From Halochromatium roseum (lineage in GTDB: Bacteria; Pseudomonadota; Gammaproteobacteria; Chromatiales; Chromatiaceae): a stretch of 64,000 bases of DNA. The position numbers were made by a program, and so were the translations under genes. Location of the stretch: contig NZ_NHSH01000080.1 in NCBI RefSeq assembly GCF_016653315.1, positions 1 through 64,000 on the forward strand, read 5' to 3'. This document shows positions 1 through 10,467 of the stretch, piece after piece. Position 1 is the stretch's first letter. Every line of letters begins with the position of its first letter. The notes under the pieces are model-generated. The model was not told where the DNA came from. It did not search any database and was given only the letters and a program-made list of their open reading frames with translations.

Positions 1-48
1 CGAAGCTGTCGAGATTTATAGATAGAGCTACCGCGCGCTGTAGCTGCC

Positions 49-1089
49 ATGATGGTATTGCAGCTTGCACCTCAGCAATCGAGTAGCCATGTCAGGCAGA
101 TGTATTTATGCCGATTTCGACCCTTGCTGCTCATGCTTGCTGGCCTGCTTGTGCTCGCCGGCTGCTCCAGTTTGATGCTTGCGTCAAGAGGTTCTGATGA
201 GTTCAAAGGTGCGCCTGGCAAAGGTGCCCCTGGGCTTGGCGTCATCGAGTCCGTCGAGAGTGAACTGACCTCTGCGACTGGCTGCACCATTCGTTACCGG
301 CTCTATCGGCCGGCTGAGGTGAGGTCATCCGTGCAGCTGTCTACGCAAGTGATTCTTGCACATGGCTTTCTTCGCTCGCAGCAGCGGATGGCAGGGCTGG
401 CTGAGGCCATCGCGGCTGAGGGGATTCCAGTGGCCACGTTGGATCTGTGCAATATGCAGTTCTGGGATGGTCGGCATCAACAAAACGGGCTGGATATGAT
501 CGCCCTCGCACGGCATCTTGAAGCAGGAGCAGCAGCAGGAGCAGCAGGAGCAGCAGGAGCAGCAGATGCTGGCGCGAAGGCAGATCGCACCATTGGTGCT
601 AGCCTTGCTGATCGTGCCGGGGAAGGTGGGCCAGGCGTCATCTATGCTGGCTTCTCGGCCGGTGCGCTGGCAGCACTGGTCGCGGCCCGCAATGATCCGA
701 ACGCATTAGGGGTGGTTACCTTGGATCTGGTCGATGCCCAGGGCATCGGCCAGCGTTCTGCTCGTGGCCTTGATAAGCCCTTGATCGGTCTCGCAGGCGA
801 GTCGACCAACTGCAACGCGTATGACAATGCCCGTGAGCTGTTCTCGTCTGGGGATCAGGCTCGCTTGATGCGCATCGCTGGTGCCGGTCACTGTGACTTC
901 GAGGCTCCGACCGATGCCCTCTGCGAGCTGATTTGCACTGATCCCGACCAAGCGGATGCGAGACGCACGGCGCAACTGCGTGAGCAGATCCAGAGCCAAA
1001 CCCTTGCTGCGATTATGTCATTGATCAATGGTGATGCGGACAACTGGAATCAAACCGCAGTGCTAACCAAGCTACCAGGTCAAGGCTAA
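49..1089 (+). CDS. putative lipoprotein with alpha/beta-hydrolase fold
   Basis: 346 codons from the first ATG; a second ATG at 100 gives a more typical signal peptide and may be the true start. The N-terminus has a hydrophobic stretch ending in a lipobox (LVLAGC), so the protein is probably lipidated and envelope-anchored. A strand-turn segment with AHGF, and GFSAG near residue 205 fitting the GxSxG nucleophile elbow, suggest a serine hydrolase of the alpha/beta type. A late GAGHCDFEAP segment could supply the catalytic histidine. Between them, around residues 160-180, lies an Ala/Gly tract encoded by a degenerate gcaggagca microsatellite that is probably a surface loop. The substrate cannot be told. 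It converges on the der cluster with 27 bp between stops. Confidence 0.7.
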   Translation: MMVLQLAPQQSSSHVRQMYLCRFRPLLLMLAGLLVLAGCSSLMLASRGSDEFKGAPGKGAPGLGVIESVESELTSATGCTIRYRLYRPAEVRSSVQLSTQVILAHGFLRSQQRMAGLAEAIAAEGIPVATLDLCNMQFWDGRHQQNGLDMIALARHLEAGAAAGAAGAAGAADAGAKADRTIGASLADRAGEGGPGVIYAGFSAGALAALVAARNDPNALGVVTLDLVDAQGIGQRSARGLDKPLIGLAGESTNCNAYDNARELFSSGDQARLMRIAGAGHCDFEAPTDALCELICTDPDQADARRTAQLREQIQSQTLAAIMSLINGDADNWNQTAVLTKLPGQG

Positions 1090-1116
1090 ACGACGCTCTC
1101 TATGCCGGATCGAGAT

Positions 1117-2520
1117 TCAGCGCTTGCGCTTGGCGAAGGCCCGCAGCCGTCCGCGCTTCTGGCGCTGGCGGGGTGTCAGCTCGTTCTTGCGGCCGGCGAA
1201 GGGGTTGGCGCCGCTCTTCAGCTCCAGGCGCAGCGGCGTGCCTTGTAACCGGAGCGCATCGCGCAGGCGTTTGATCAGGTAGCGCTGATAGCTCTCGGGT
1301 AGGGCTTCGGTCTGGTTGCCATGGATGACGATGATCGGTGGGTTGCGTCCGCCTTGGTGGGCATAGCGCAGCTTGATCCGGCGCCCATGCACCAAGGGTG
1401 GTGAATGCTCTTGCACCGCATCTTCCAGTAACCGCGTCAGTAATGGTGTCGGCAGGGTGCGCATCGCGCTCTCGTAGGCACGATCGGCGGCCTCGAGCAA
1501 CAGCCCGACCCCGCTGCCATGCAGCGCTGAGATCAGGTGCTGCTCGGCAAAGCTGAGGAAAGGCAGTCGGCGCTCGATCGTTGACTTCAGCGCTGCGCGA
1601 GCGTCGGGCGTGAGGCCGTCCCACTTGTTCACCGCCACCACCAGCGCCCTGCCGCTGTCGATGAGATGCGCGGCGAGGGTCGCATCTTGCTCGCCGATTC
1701 CAGCATGGGCGTCCAACACCAGGATGGCGACATGGCAGGCCTCGATCGCCTGCAGCGTCTTGATCACGCTGAAGTGCTCGACCGGCTCGTTGATGCGCGC
1801 GCGGCGTCGCATGCCGGCGGTATCGATCAGCTTGTAGTGCCGCTCGCCAAGGGCGAACGGGATCTCGATGCTATCGCGCGTGGTTCCGGGGCTGTCGAAG
1901 ACGACGACACGCTCCTCGCCCAAGAGCCGATTGATCAAGGTCGACTTGCCGGCATTCGGCCGGCCGACCACCGCGACCCGGATTGCGGCCTGATCCTCTT
2001 CTGTGGGTGGTGCGTCTTCGGCGGCCGGCAGTGCTTCGAGTACCCGCGTCATCAGCGCCGAGACGCCGCGGCCCTGGATGGCAGCGATCGGCTGCGGGTC
2101 GCCGAGGCCGAGCTGGTGCAGCTCAGCGGCGGCCAGGTTCCAATCCAGATGGTCGACCTTATTCGCGACCAGGGTCACTGGCTTGCCGGTACGTCGCAGC
2201 TCAGCGGCGATCTCGAGATCACCGGGGGTGGTGCCATCGCGTGTATCGACCAAGAACAGCAGCTGATCGGCCTCAGCGATGGCAACGCGAACCTGCTGCT
2301 CGCTGAGCGCCTCGATGCCGTCACCGCCGCTGATGCCGCCGGTGTCGACCACCACATAGGGTCTCGGCCCGATGCGGCCGACGCCGTACTGGCGGTCGCG
2401 TGTCAGTCCGGGGAAGTCTGCGACCAGGGCATCGCGCGTTCGGGTAAGCCGATTGAACAGCGTCGATTTGCCGACGTTCGGCCGACCCAGCAAGGCGATG
2501 ACCGGCAGCATGGCGGTCAA
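1117..2520 (-). CDS. der: ribosome biogenesis GTPase Der (EngA)
   Basis: Double-GTPase protein needed for maturation of the 50S ribosomal subunit. Two G domains are visible in tandem. The first starts at GRPNVGKST near residue 12 and carries DTGG and NKVD. The second starts at GRPNAGKST near residue 187 and carries DTAG and NKWD. A KH-like C-terminal domain and a very basic tail follow. At 467 codons it is close to the usual 440-490. The first ATG overlaps the bamB stop by 4 bases, which suggests translational coupling; a second ATG three codons in fits homologues equally well. It is the last gene of a minus-strand run with hisS, yfgM and bamB, the standard gammaproteobacterial order. Confidence 0.97.
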   Translation of the reverse strand: MTAMLPVIALLGRPNVGKSTLFNRLTRTRDALVADFPGLTRDRQYGVGRIGPRPYVVVDTGGISGGDGIEALSEQQVRVAIAEADQLLFLVDTRDGTTPGDLEIAAELRRTGKPVTLVANKVDHLDWNLAAAELHQLGLGDPQPIAAIQGRGVSALMTRVLEALPAAEDAPPTEEDQAAIRVAVVGRPNAGKSTLINRLLGEERVVVFDSPGTTRDSIEIPFALGERHYKLIDTAGMRRRARINEPVEHFSVIKTLQAIEACHVAILVLDAHAGIGEQDATLAAHLIDSGRALVVAVNKWDGLTPDARAALKSTIERRLPFLSFAEQHLISALHGSGVGLLLEAADRAYESAMRTLPTPLLTRLLEDAVQEHSPPLVHGRRIKLRYAHQGGRNPPIIVIHGNQTEALPESYQRYLIKRLRDALRLQGTPLRLELKSGANPFAGRKNELTPRQRQKRGRLRAFAKRKR

Positions 2521-3878
2521 CCCTGGTGGCCAGAGGATGCTGAAGACGCCCTGGCCAGTCCTGGCAATGCCTTAGCCTCCGTTGCTGGTCCGACCTCAGA
2601 GTTTGATGAGATGCTCGATAGGGTAGGCGCCATCTCGGACTGGCTCGCCCGAGCGGCTGTGCTTGACCCTGCGCCGCTGGCGCGTACCGCGGCAATGGTT
2701 CCATTATCCAACTGCAGATAGAGCGTCTGACCAACGACCACCGGGGTTGAGGCGACCGCGGCCTTGGCCACGCGCACCCGCCCGAGCAAGCGGCCGTCGC
2801 GGCGCGAGACCCAGTGCACATAACCCTCCAGGTCGCCAACCGCCAGCGCGTTGCCGATCACGACAGGTGCGGTCAGCTGCCGAAAGCGCAAGGCGTCTTG
2901 GCGCCAGCGTCCGGCGCCATCGGTTGGATCGGCCGCCCACAGCTGATCTTCGGAATCGGTGATATAGAGTGCCTCGGTGGTTGCTGCCAAGCCGGCGTGC
3001 GCGGAGAGTTCGCGTCGCCAGAGCACCGCGCCGCTGCCAATGTCGACGGAGGCCAGGTCGCCGTTGAAGCTTGCCACCAACACCTGGCTGCCGAGCACGA
3101 CCGGGTCGGTGTCGATGTCGGCGATGCGCTCAAGCTCGCTGCGGCCGCTGGGTGGCGAGACCACGACTTCCCAGATCGGGAGTCCTTGGGCCGGGTCGAG
3201 GTAGACCAGGCGACCGCTGGAGAGGCCGACGATGATTCCGTCGGGTCCGGCCGTGGGGCTACTACTCCCGCGTAGGGTCAGGATGGGCGCCTGATAGCCG
3301 AAGCGCCAGCGCTCGCTGCCGTCATTGCGGTCGAGGCCATAGACGCTGTCGTCGATGGTGTGGACGACGACCAGATCACCGATGATGCGCGGCACGGAGA
3401 GGACCTCGCTGCCGAGCTGGGCGCGCCAGCGCTGGCTGCCATCGCGGGCCGAGAAGAGCAGAACCTCGCCGTTCGAGGAGCCGACCACCAGCTGGTCGCC
3501 ATCGACATCCGGACCGCCGCTGAAGGGAATCCGCGTCTTGCGCTCCCAAACCACGCGTCCATCAGCCGTATTCAGTGCACTGAGGGTGCCGCTATGATCC
3601 GCGGCATAGAGCCGATTGCCCGCTACCGCGGGGCGCAGACTGAGCGCGCGGCCGTCGTTGCCCTTGCCAATGCGCGTCGTCCACAGGGTGCGCACCTGCA
3701 CCTCTTGGGGCGCGGCCTTGGCCAGCTCGGTGGGCGGATTGGGGTCTTTCTCGCGACCGAGGCCGATCCAGCCGAGACTGCCGCAGCCCTGTAACAACAA
3801 GGCGCTGGCAAGGCTGAACAGCAGTATCCGGCGTAGCATGCAAGGGGGGCGATGCGCGTTCATGGTGGCTCGGCTCAA
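2517..3878 (-). CDS. bamB: outer membrane protein assembly factor BamB
   Basis: Lipoprotein of the BAM complex, which inserts beta-barrel proteins into the outer membrane. The signal peptide ends in a lipobox (LLLQGC). The body carries repeated PQQ-type blades, for example [20 protein letters not shown] and [13 protein letters not shown], expected to form an eight-bladed propeller. It is 453 codons from the first ATG. An ATG 13 codons further in (position 3839, MLRRILLF) gives a normal signal peptide, although the upstream start overlaps the yfgM stop by 4 bases. The last 50 or so residues are a Ser/Ala-rich tail beyond the usual end of the family. It sits between yfgM and der as in Escherichia coli. 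Confidence 0.95.
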   Translation of the reverse strand: MSRATMNAHRPPCMLRRILLFSLASALLLQGCGSLGWIGLGREKDPNPPTELAKAAPQEVQVRTLWTTRIGKGNDGRALSLRPAVAGNRLYAADHSGTLSALNTADGRVVWERKTRIPFSGGPDVDGDQLVVGSSNGEVLLFSARDGSQRWRAQLGSEVLSVPRIIGDLVVVHTIDDSVYGLDRNDGSERWRFGYQAPILTLRGSSSPTAGPDGIIVGLSSGRLVYLDPAQGLPIWEVVVSPPSGRSELERIADIDTDPVVLGSQVLVASFNGDLASVDIGSGAVLWRRELSAHAGLAATTEALYITDSEDQLWAADPTDGAGRWRQDALRFRQLTAPVVIGNALAVGDLEGYVHWVSRRDGRLLGRVRVAKAAVASTPVVVGQTLYLQLDNGTIAAVRASGAGSSTAARASQSEMAPTLSSISSNSEVGPATEAKALPGLARASSASSGHQG

Positions 3879-4516
3879 GAAGCGGACTGAGGCGCGGCCG
3901 GCAGATCTTGGAGCTTGAGCTCGATCAGCCGCGAGAGGCCCGCATTGCCAGCGAGTGCGGCCTCGTAGGCGGCACGCGCGTCGGCGGTTTCACCCTTGGC
4001 GAGTGCGATGTCGCCGCGCAGGCCGGCGAAGTCGGCGCTGAAGGCGCCGCCGTCATCGTGCTGCTCGATCACAGCCATGGCTTCGTCGAGCGCCTCACTC
4101 GCAATCAAGACCTGCGCGAGGCGGAATGCGGCAAGCGTCGCCAGACTCGGGTCCGGGGCCTTGGAGATCGCAGAGCGCAGTGCTGTGGCCGCACCCTCGA
4201 GGTCATCCTGCTCGACGCGGACCTTGGCCAGCGCAAGATCGGCTAAGGCGGCATAAGGCGTGCCGGCGTGCTCATCCGCCAAGGCTTCGGCCTGTTTGGC
4301 GGCTGATTCTGGCTGGCCGCTGCTAGCGGTCATCAAGAGTTGCTCGAAGGCGAGCGAGGCGTTTTGGCCGACCTGATCCTGATGGTTGACCCAGGCGCGC
4401 CAGCCAAACACGGCGACCAGGCCGATGACGATGCCGGCGACCACCGCGGTCCCGTTCTCCTTCCACCATTTTTTGATCGCTTCGACCTTTTCGTCGTCTG
4501 TGGTCAGCTCAGCCAT
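3875..4516 (-). CDS. yfgM: YfgM-like TPR protein, ancillary SecYEG/chaperone factor
   Basis: 213 residues. A short cytoplasmic N-terminus (DDEKVEAIKKWWKENG) is followed by one membrane helix (residues about 23-43) and a periplasmic TPR-like region of helical Ala-rich repeats, for example YAALADLALAKVRVEQDDLE. This is the organisation of YfgM, which binds the Sec translocon together with PpiD and helps periplasmic folding. The position between hisS and bamB is the conserved one and supports the call. The stop overlaps the bamB start by 4 bases. Confidence 0.92.
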   Translation of the reverse strand: MAELTTDDEKVEAIKKWWKENGTAVVAGIVIGLVAVFGWRAWVNHQDQVGQNASLAFEQLLMTASSGQPESAAKQAEALADEHAGTPYAALADLALAKVRVEQDDLEGAATALRSAISKAPDPSLATLAAFRLAQVLIASEALDEAMAVIEQHDDGGAFSADFAGLRGDIALAKGETADARAAYEAALAGNAGLSRLIELKLQDLPAAPQSAS

Positions 4517-4535
4517 GGGAGTCCTCGGTCAGTGC

Positions 4536-5822
4536 TCAGAGAAAATCGGGGAGTTGGTCGGCTAGGGCGTCGATGGCGACGCTGGTCTGCTCGGTCTTGG
4601 CGTGTGTGTCTTCAGTGGCGCTGACACGCAGCGGCTTGATGCCGATGCGCTGCTGCGCCAGCTCGTCGTCGCCGAGCACCAGCGCGACCTTGGCGCCGCT
4701 GCGGTCGGCCCGCTTAAATTGGCTCTTGAAGCTGCCGCCGCCGCAGTGACAGACCAGCCGCAGCTGGGGTAGCGCATCGCGGATCTGCTCGGCGATCGCC
4801 ATGGCGGCCGCGCTGGCCTGCTCGCCGACTGCGATGAGGTAGGCGTCAACGCTCGCTGGCGGCTCGGTGTGACTCAGCTCGAGCAGGCGTTCGAGTCCGA
4901 GCGCGAAGCCGACGGCCGGCGTGGCCTTGCCGCCGAGCTGCTCGACCAGCCCGTCATAACGGCCACCGGCGCAGACGGTACCTTGAGCGCCCAGCGCGTC
5001 GGTGATCCATTCGAAGACGGTGCGATTGTAGTAGTCGAGCCCGCGCACCAGTCGCGGATTGACCTGATAGGCGACGCCAGCCTGCTCAAGCCCGCTGCAG
5101 AGGGTCTCGAAGTGTGTTCGCGATTCGCTGCCCAGAGCATCGGTGAGGCTCGGTGCCTCGGCGATGAGCTCGGCGAGGTCTGGGTTCTTCGAATCCAGCA
5201 CCCGCAATGGGTTGGTTTCTAGACGGCGGCGGCTGTCGTCATCGAGGCGGTCTTCGTGCTGGCGCAGGTAGCTCACCAGCTGTTCGCGATAGGCGGCGCG
5301 TTCGGCGCTGTCGCCGAGACTGTTGATCTCGAGCTTCAGGTCGGTCAGGCCGAGCGCATCCCAGAGCCGGCGCGTGAGTAGGATCACCTCGAGGTCGATA
5401 TCGGGGCCGGTGAGACCGAAGACCTCGATGCCGATCTGGTGGAACTGACGATAGCGCCCGCGCTGCGGGCGCTCGCGGCGGAACATCGGTCCGCGATACC
5501 AGATGCGGCGTGGTTGATCGAGCAGGCCGTGCTCGATGGCTGCGCGCACGCAGCTCGCGGTGCCTTCGGGGCGCAGGCTGAGCTGGTCGCCACCGCGATC
5601 CGCGAAGCTGTACATCTCTTTCTCGACGATGTCGGTGACCTCGCCGATCGAGCGCTTGAACAGCTCGCTTTGCTCGACCAGCGGCGTGCGCATCTCCTTG
5701 TAGCCATAGCCTTCGAGGACGGCGCGGGCGCGGTCCTCAAGCTGCTGCCAGCGGGCGCTGTGGTCCGGGAGCAGGTCGTGCATTCCGCGGATTGCGCGCA
5801 GGGGGGTCTGCCTTGCCATCAA
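4536..5822 (-). CDS. hisS: histidyl-tRNA synthetase
   Basis: Class II aminoacyl-tRNA synthetase charging tRNA-His; 428 residues, the usual length. It begins with the conserved [11 protein letters not shown] segment. Motif 2 is around [16 protein letters not shown], and the histidine-specific signatures [15 protein letters not shown] and GGRYDGL are present. The C-terminal anticodon-binding domain follows. The first two codons are both ATG. It lies 19 bp upstream of yfgM, so they are probably co-transcribed. In many gammaproteobacteria ispG sits between rodZ and hisS; here only 56 bp of repetitive sequence separate them. Confidence 0.98.
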   Translation of the reverse strand: MMARQTPLRAIRGMHDLLPDHSARWQQLEDRARAVLEGYGYKEMRTPLVEQSELFKRSIGEVTDIVEKEMYSFADRGGDQLSLRPEGTASCVRAAIEHGLLDQPRRIWYRGPMFRRERPQRGRYRQFHQIGIEVFGLTGPDIDLEVILLTRRLWDALGLTDLKLEINSLGDSAERAAYREQLVSYLRQHEDRLDDDSRRRLETNPLRVLDSKNPDLAELIAEAPSLTDALGSESRTHFETLCSGLEQAGVAYQVNPRLVRGLDYYNRTVFEWITDALGAQGTVCAGGRYDGLVEQLGGKATPAVGFALGLERLLELSHTEPPASVDAYLIAVGEQASAAAMAIAEQIRDALPQLRLVCHCGGGSFKSQFKRADRSGAKVALVLGDDELAQQRIGIKPLRVSATEDTHAKTEQTSVAIDALADQLPDFL

Positions 5823-5831
5823 GTCTGTCCT

Positions 5832-5880
5832 ATTCGCTCTGCCTAGTTGCTCTGCCCGAGTTGCTCTGCCTGGTTGCTCT
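5832..5880. repeat. short tandem repeat between rodZ and hisS
   Basis: Four imperfect copies of a 13-14 bp unit built around ttgctctgcc run through the short rodZ-hisS gap and reach the rodZ stop codon. They occupy the place where ispG lies in many relatives. No coding potential is seen in the gap. Confidence 0.6.
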
Positions 5881-7225
5881 ACTCAGTGTCTGCGTCGGCG
5901 CTGGTGTCAGCGCTTGTATCGGTGGTTTGGCGGCTGACTTCGGCCGGGTCGAGCTTGAAGCGGGCCACGTTACCACGGGCGACCGAGGTCAAGTCGAAGG
6001 GTTGGCCGGCGACGGTGAGCTTGGCGGCTGCGGCGTTGCCGATCACCAGCGAGTAAGGAGGCTCACCGGCGAGGGTCTCGCGACTGTCGCGGTTCATCTC
6101 GCCGAACAGCAGCACCTTGCCGGTACTGTCGCGGATATCGACCCAGCAGGGGCCGCTGAAGGCCAGCTCGATGGTCTGCGAAGTGGAGCCGGTAGCCGCG
6201 CGGTCGGTCGCGGTCTCAGCCTCGGACTGCGCACTGGCCTCAGCGTTGGCTGTTGTCAGCGACGCGGCCTGGCGCACGGCGGGGCGCTCGTCCTCTGGAC
6301 TCGCTGGGGTCGGTAATGGCTCGCTGGCCGGCTGCTGAGCGGAGGCATTGCCGGTTGACGCAGCGGTCAGCGGATCGCGGGGTGATGCGTTCGTGGCGCT
6401 TGCGGTTGGTTCGGTTTCGGTTGCTGTTTCCTGGCGCGCTTCGCCTGGCTGATCTGATGTCGAGGGCCGCTGTTGCTCATCTTGTCTTATGACCAGGACG
6501 TCGGCGCTTGCGGTTTGCGCTGGTGCAGTGCTGGCCGCCGGCTGAGTCGGCGGCGGCGTTGATGTTGAGCGATCGCCACGCTCTGGCGCCCGGGTCATTG
6601 GGGTTTCGGACTCCAGGGGCGAGGGCTGTTGGCGCGGCTCGTCGTCGATCGCTGCAGCGGTTGCTGGTAGCGCTGACGGGGGCTCCCTATCGAACTCGGA
6701 TTGTTCGGTGGTCTGCTGACTCGGGCTCGGGCGCGAGACCCACCAGCCATAACCGCCTGCGGCCAGTGCAAGGACAACCAGCGCTGTGATGAGGTAGACC
6801 GCCAAGCCACCGCCTTCCGGATTGTCTTCATCGCTTTGATGGCTCTCCGTGCGAACGACATGCGGCGTTGGTGGCTCGACATTGGGGTGCAGGCGGCGAA
6901 AGCTCTGGTTCAATGGCTCAGGGTCGAGTCCGACCAGTCTGGCATAGCTGCGGATGTAGCCCGAGACAAAGACGGCGCTAGGTAACTGTTGGTAGTCGTC
7001 GTGCTCCAGTGCTTCGACCACCTCGGGCGCAATGCGCAGCGAGGTGGCAAGTTGCGAGATGTCGAGCTTGCGTGCCTCGCGCGCCTGCCGAAGCTGCTGA
7101 CCGGGTGAGTCGGTTGCCGATGTGCTCGCGACGCTGCTCGCGACACTGCTCGCGACACTGCTCGCGACACTGCGGGCGGCGGGCTCGTTAGGGGTGATGG
7201 CGTCTGCCTCTTCGGCCATGCTCAC
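5879..7225 (-). CDS. rodZ: RodZ-like cytoskeletal protein (HTH + DUF4115)
   Basis: 448 residues. The N-terminal helix-turn-helix domain (residues about 47-115, [20 protein letters not shown]) is of the RodZ/HTH_25 type, which binds MreB. A single membrane helix ([20 protein letters not shown]) is followed by a long Pro/Thr/Ser/Gln-rich periplasmic linker and a C-terminal DUF4115 beta domain with the signature [11 protein letters not shown]. It maintains rod shape by linking MreB to the wall synthesis complex. Residues about 18-35 form an SVAS repeat encoded by a 12-bp tandem repeat, absent from typical RodZ. Its start overlaps the pilF stop by 4 bases. Confidence 0.93.
   Translation of the reverse strand: MSMAEEADAITPNEPAARSVASSVASSVASSVASTSATDSPGQQLRQAREARKLDISQLATSLRIAPEVVEALEHDDYQQLPSAVFVSGYIRSYARLVGLDPEPLNQSFRRLHPNVEPPTPHVVRTESHQSDEDNPEGGGLAVYLITALVVLALAAGGYGWWVSRPSPSQQTTEQSEFDREPPSALPATAAAIDDEPRQQPSPLESETPMTRAPERGDRSTSTPPPTQPAASTAPAQTASADVLVIRQDEQQRPSTSDQPGEARQETATETEPTASATNASPRDPLTAASTGNASAQQPASEPLPTPASPEDERPAVRQAASLTTANAEASAQSEAETATDRAATGSTSQTIELAFSGPCWVDIRDSTGKVLLFGEMNRDSRETLAGEPPYSLVIGNAAAAKLTVAGQPFDLTSVARGNVARFKLDPAEVSRQTTDTSADTSADADTE
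7125..7172. repeat. 12-bp tandem repeat inside rodZ
   Basis: Four in-frame copies of ctcgcgacactg, the first with one difference, encode the SVAS repeats near the RodZ N-terminus. Copy number could change by slippage without a frameshift. Confidence 0.9.
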
Positions 7226-7983
7226 AGTTCGATTACCTCGGGCGAATGGGGATAGCGGTTGCGTAAGGCCTGCTCAAGCGTGCGAGCGAGCGTTGCGTTG
7301 CCGAGCTGACGCTCGATCCGCGCGGCGAACAAGAGTGCCTCTGCAGAGACCTCGCCGGTGCGAGAATAACGCGTCATCAAAGATCGTGCGCTCTGATAAT
7401 CGCCGCGCTGGTAAGCGAGCTTGGACAATTCGAGCAGTGCGGGGGCAAAGTTTGGGTTGCGCTCTAACGCTTGACGTAGATAGCGCTCGACATCGCCGCG
7501 GCGACCGGCCCGGCGGGAGCAGTCGGCGGCATTCATGAGTGCCACCTCGGGTCCCTGGTAGAGTGGGTCGGCCAGCGCAGTTTGAATCTCGCGCAGTCCT
7601 GCGTCGTATTGACCCTCAGCGCAAAGCACGGCGCCCCAAGCGTTGCGATAATCCGGGTTTTTCGGCGCTCGCTCAACCGCTTCAGCGAACTCGCGTTGTG
7701 CCTGCTTGCGGTCGCCGAGCCGTTCGTAGACGATGGCGAGGATGTAGCGCGCACGCGCGCTCTTACGGTCGGCGGCTACCGCCTGCTGGGCGCGTCCGAG
7801 CGCGGTGTCGAGCTGGCCGCGTTGAATGTACTCGGTGGCGAGGTCGACATAAAGGTCCGCTGGGCTTTCGCCCTCTGGGACATCGCTACGCCTCTCGGCG
7901 CTGCCGGCGCATCCGGCAAGTGATAGCGCGAGTGCGATGAGGGCGGGGACGAACGTCGGCCAGCGGCGGGTTGTCGGTTGCAT
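7222..7983 (-). CDS. pilF: type IV pilus biogenesis/stability lipoprotein PilF (PilW)
   Basis: 253 residues. The signal peptide ends in a lipobox (LSLAGC), followed by tandem TPR repeats (ADLYVDLATEYIQRGQLDTA, ARYILAIVYERLGDRKQAQR, APALLELSKLAYQRGDYQSA). PilF is the outer-membrane pilotin that promotes PilQ secretin assembly. Its position between rlmN and rodZ is the conserved one in pilus-bearing gammaproteobacteria. Length is normal for the family. No other pilus gene is in the window. Confidence 0.92.
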   Translation of the reverse strand: MQPTTRRWPTFVPALIALALSLAGCAGSAERRSDVPEGESPADLYVDLATEYIQRGQLDTALGRAQQAVAADRKSARARYILAIVYERLGDRKQAQREFAEAVERAPKNPDYRNAWGAVLCAEGQYDAGLREIQTALADPLYQGPEVALMNAADCSRRAGRRGDVERYLRQALERNPNFAPALLELSKLAYQRGDYQSARSLMTRYSRTGEVSAEALLFAARIERQLGNATLARTLEQALRNRYPHSPEVIEL

Positions 7984-7994
7984 CAGGGGTAGCG

Positions 7995-9104
7995 CTACAT
8001 TGATAGACCAATGCTGACAGGCCTCTGGGCTCCGGCACGCGGCAGCCGACGGTTTTGGACCTGGCCAACGAGTTGGCCGCAGGCGGCTGCGATCTCCTCG
8101 CCGCGGGTCTTGCGTGTCGTTGCCACCAGGCCAGAGCGTTTCAGCCGTTGCCGGAAGGTCTCGATCCGCTCCGGGTCGCTGGTCTCAAAGCCGCTGTTGG
8201 GGAAGGGGTTGAATGGGATCAGATTGACCTTCGACGGGGTTCCTTCGAGCAGGCGGATCAGCGCCTTCGCCTGCCGGTCGCTGTCGTTGACGTCCTTGAG
8301 CATGACGTATTCCCAGGTGATGCGCCGGCGCGGCTCGCCACGCAGATAGGCCTTGCAGGCTGGGATGAGCTGTTCAAGGGGATATTTGCGGTTGATCGGG
8401 ACGATCTGGTCGCGCAGCGCGTTGTCAGGTGCATGCAGCGAGACCGCCAGCGAGACCTCGCTGACCTCGGCCAACCGATAGATGTTGGGCACGATCCCGG
8501 AGGTCGAGAGGGTGACCCTGCTCTTGGCCAGCATGTAGGCGAAATCGTCTTGCATGATCGCCATCGCCTTGACCACGGCATCGAAATTGGCCAGTGGCTC
8601 GCCCATGCCCATCATGACGATGTTGGTCGGTGGCTTGCCGAGCGCCCGGGTCGCATGCCAGACCTGGCCGATGATCTCACCGGTGCTCAGGTTGCGGCTA
8701 AAGCCTTGGCGCGCCGTGGCGCAGAAGCGGCAGTCGAGGGCGCAGCCGACCTGCGACGAGACGCAGAGGGTGCTGCGGCTCTCCTCGGGGATGTAAACGG
8801 TCTCGACGCGCTGTCCGTCGTGTAGGTCGAGCAGCCATTTGATGGTGCCGTCGGCGGAGGGCTTCTCGACCGCGACGCGCGGAAGATCGATCCGCGTCTC
8901 GGTGGCCAGGCGTTCGCGCAGCGCCTTGGAGAGGTCAGACATTGCGTCGAGTTCTGAGACGCCGTGCTTGTGCAGCCAGCGGAAGAGGTTGCGGCCATGA
9001 AAGGGTTTGAAGCCCCAGCCAGCGGCGAGCGCCTCGAAGCCTGGGCGGTCGAGGTCGAGCAGCGGGATACGTAGATCCGGACTGGTGCGAGGGGCGGTTT
9101 GCAT
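7995..9104 (-). CDS. rlmN: dual-specificity 23S rRNA/tRNA m2A methyltransferase RlmN
   Basis: Radical SAM enzyme that methylates C2 of A2503 in 23S rRNA and A37 in some tRNAs. The cluster motif CALDCRFCATARQGF is present, with MGMGEPLAN and a late AACGQL cysteine used for methyl transfer. The open frame extends 48 codons upstream, but that part overlaps ndk. The ATG at 9104 starts four bases past the ndk stop and gives 369 residues, close to the E. coli length, so I place the start there. Confidence 0.96.
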   Translation of the reverse strand: MQTAPRTSPDLRIPLLDLDRPGFEALAAGWGFKPFHGRNLFRWLHKHGVSELDAMSDLSKALRERLATETRIDLPRVAVEKPSADGTIKWLLDLHDGQRVETVYIPEESRSTLCVSSQVGCALDCRFCATARQGFSRNLSTGEIIGQVWHATRALGKPPTNIVMMGMGEPLANFDAVVKAMAIMQDDFAYMLAKSRVTLSTSGIVPNIYRLAEVSEVSLAVSLHAPDNALRDQIVPINRKYPLEQLIPACKAYLRGEPRRRITWEYVMLKDVNDSDRQAKALIRLLEGTPSKVNLIPFNPFPNSGFETSDPERIETFRQRLKRSGLVATTRKTRGEEIAAACGQLVGQVQNRRLPRAGAQRPVSIGLSM

Positions 9105-9108
9105 CGGT

Positions 9109-9537
9109 TCAGCGCGTACGCTTGCAGATGCCATCCGGGAAGAAGAAGCCGATCTCGCGCTCGGCGGTCTCTGGGGCATCGGAGCCATGCACGGCGTTCT
9201 CGGTGAAGGAGTCGGCGAAGTCGGCGCGGATGGTGCCGGGCGCGGCATTGGCTGGGTTGGTGGCGCCCATCAGCTCGCGGTTCTTGGCGATGGCGTCTTC
9301 GCCCTGCAGGGCCATAACCAGGACTGGGCCGGAGGTCATGAAACCGACCAGCTCATCGAAGAAGCCTTTACCTTGATGTTCGGCATAGAAGGCACTTGCC
9401 TGCTCAAGGCTCATGTGTAGCATGCGAGCGGCGACGATCTGCAGACCGGCTTGCTCGAACCGGCCGCAGATGGCGCCGATGGCGTTCTTGGCAACGGCAT
9501 TGGGTTTGATGATGGAGAGCGTAAGCTGCTCGGCCAT
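9109..9537 (-). CDS. ndk: nucleoside diphosphate kinase
   Basis: 142 residues, the typical length. It transfers the gamma-phosphate of ATP to nucleoside diphosphates through a phospho-histidine. The signature NAVHGSD carries the catalytic His, and the start ([11 protein letters not shown]) is the conserved first strand. It heads the ndk-rlmN-pilF-rodZ gene run. Confidence 0.98.
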   Translation of the reverse strand: MAEQLTLSIIKPNAVAKNAIGAICGRFEQAGLQIVAARMLHMSLEQASAFYAEHQGKGFFDELVGFMTSGPVLVMALQGEDAIAKNRELMGATNPANAAPGTIRADFADSFTENAVHGSDAPETAEREIGFFFPDGICKRTR

Positions 9538-9620
9538 GGGAACTCCTAAAAGGGTGAGGATAAAGAAGACAGCCGCCTATGATAACGGCAGACGAGGCGC
9601 TAAATCTATCGCTCCGCCGC

Positions 9621-10460
9621 TCAATGCTTGCACGAACGGTGGCTGATGCGCGCCTCTCGATCGAGTGTGGTCTCGTCCATCGCAGCCAGCGCGTCGAGGA
9701 ATTGAACCGCGAAGCTGCCCGGTCCCTGTGCCTGCTGGGCTGCTTGTTGGCCGGCTAGGCCGTAGTAGGCGAGGGCGGCGACGGTGCCTTCGAACGGCGC
9801 TGCTTGAGTACCCATCACTTCGGCACCCAGGAAGGCCCCAATGACGCCGGTCAGCGCGCAGCCGAGGGCCGTGACTCTCGGCATCAGAGGATGTCCGTTG
9901 TCGATCATTGCAATCCGCTCGCCATCGCAAACGAGGTCGCGCGGGCCGGTCACCGCGATGATGGCGCCGGTCGACCTAGCGAGTTGCTGTGCTGCGGCCT
10001 CGGCATGTTCGATCGAGTCGGTGGCGTCGACCCCCTTGCCGCCTCCAGTGGTACGGCTCTGATCATCGATCACCGCGTTCAGCGCGATGATTTCAGAGGT
10101 GTTGCCACGGATGACCGTTGGCCTGAGCCTGGCCAGTCGGCGTGCGGCTTGGCGACGAAACGCAGTGGCGCCGACGGCGACGGGGTCGAGCACCCAGGGT
10201 GTCCCGGCGCGATTGGCCGCATGCGCAGCCTCACCCATCGCACTGAGCCAGTCGATCGACGGTGTGCCGATGTTGATGGTCAGTGCGCTCGCTAAGCGGG
10301 CGAGTTCAGCGGCCTCTTCGCGCGCATGCGCCATGGCCGGTGAGGCGCCGATGGCGAGCAACACGTTGGCCATGGTCTGCATGGCAACATAGTTGGTGAT
10401 GTTGTGGACGAGCGGCGTGCTGGCGCGCACGCGGGCGAGGGTGACACTGGGGTTGATCAT
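9621..10460 (-). CDS. thiM: hydroxyethylthiazole kinase
   Basis: 279 residues of the ribokinase-like fold. It phosphorylates 4-methyl-5-(2-hydroxyethyl)thiazole in thiamine salvage. Seen are VHNITNYVAMQ at the N-terminus, WVLDPVAVGAT, GNTSEIIALN, and TALGCALTGVIG, the anion-hole/catalytic region. No other thiamine gene is adjacent and I see no TPP riboswitch upstream. A 27-codon ORF ends 7 bases before its start codon. Confidence 0.93.
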   Translation of the reverse strand: MINPSVTLARVRASTPLVHNITNYVAMQTMANVLLAIGASPAMAHAREEAAELARLASALTINIGTPSIDWLSAMGEAAHAANRAGTPWVLDPVAVGATAFRRQAARRLARLRPTVIRGNTSEIIALNAVIDDQSRTTGGGKGVDATDSIEHAEAAAQQLARSTGAIIAVTGPRDLVCDGERIAMIDNGHPLMPRVTALGCALTGVIGAFLGAEVMGTQAAPFEGTVAALAYYGLAGQQAAQQAQGPGSFAVQFLDALAAMDETTLDREARISHRSCKH

Positions 10461-10467
10461 GTCGGGG

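Noticed and set aside
9105-9248. N-terminal extension of RlmN
   Set aside because: Lies inside ndk on the same strand and lacks conservation.
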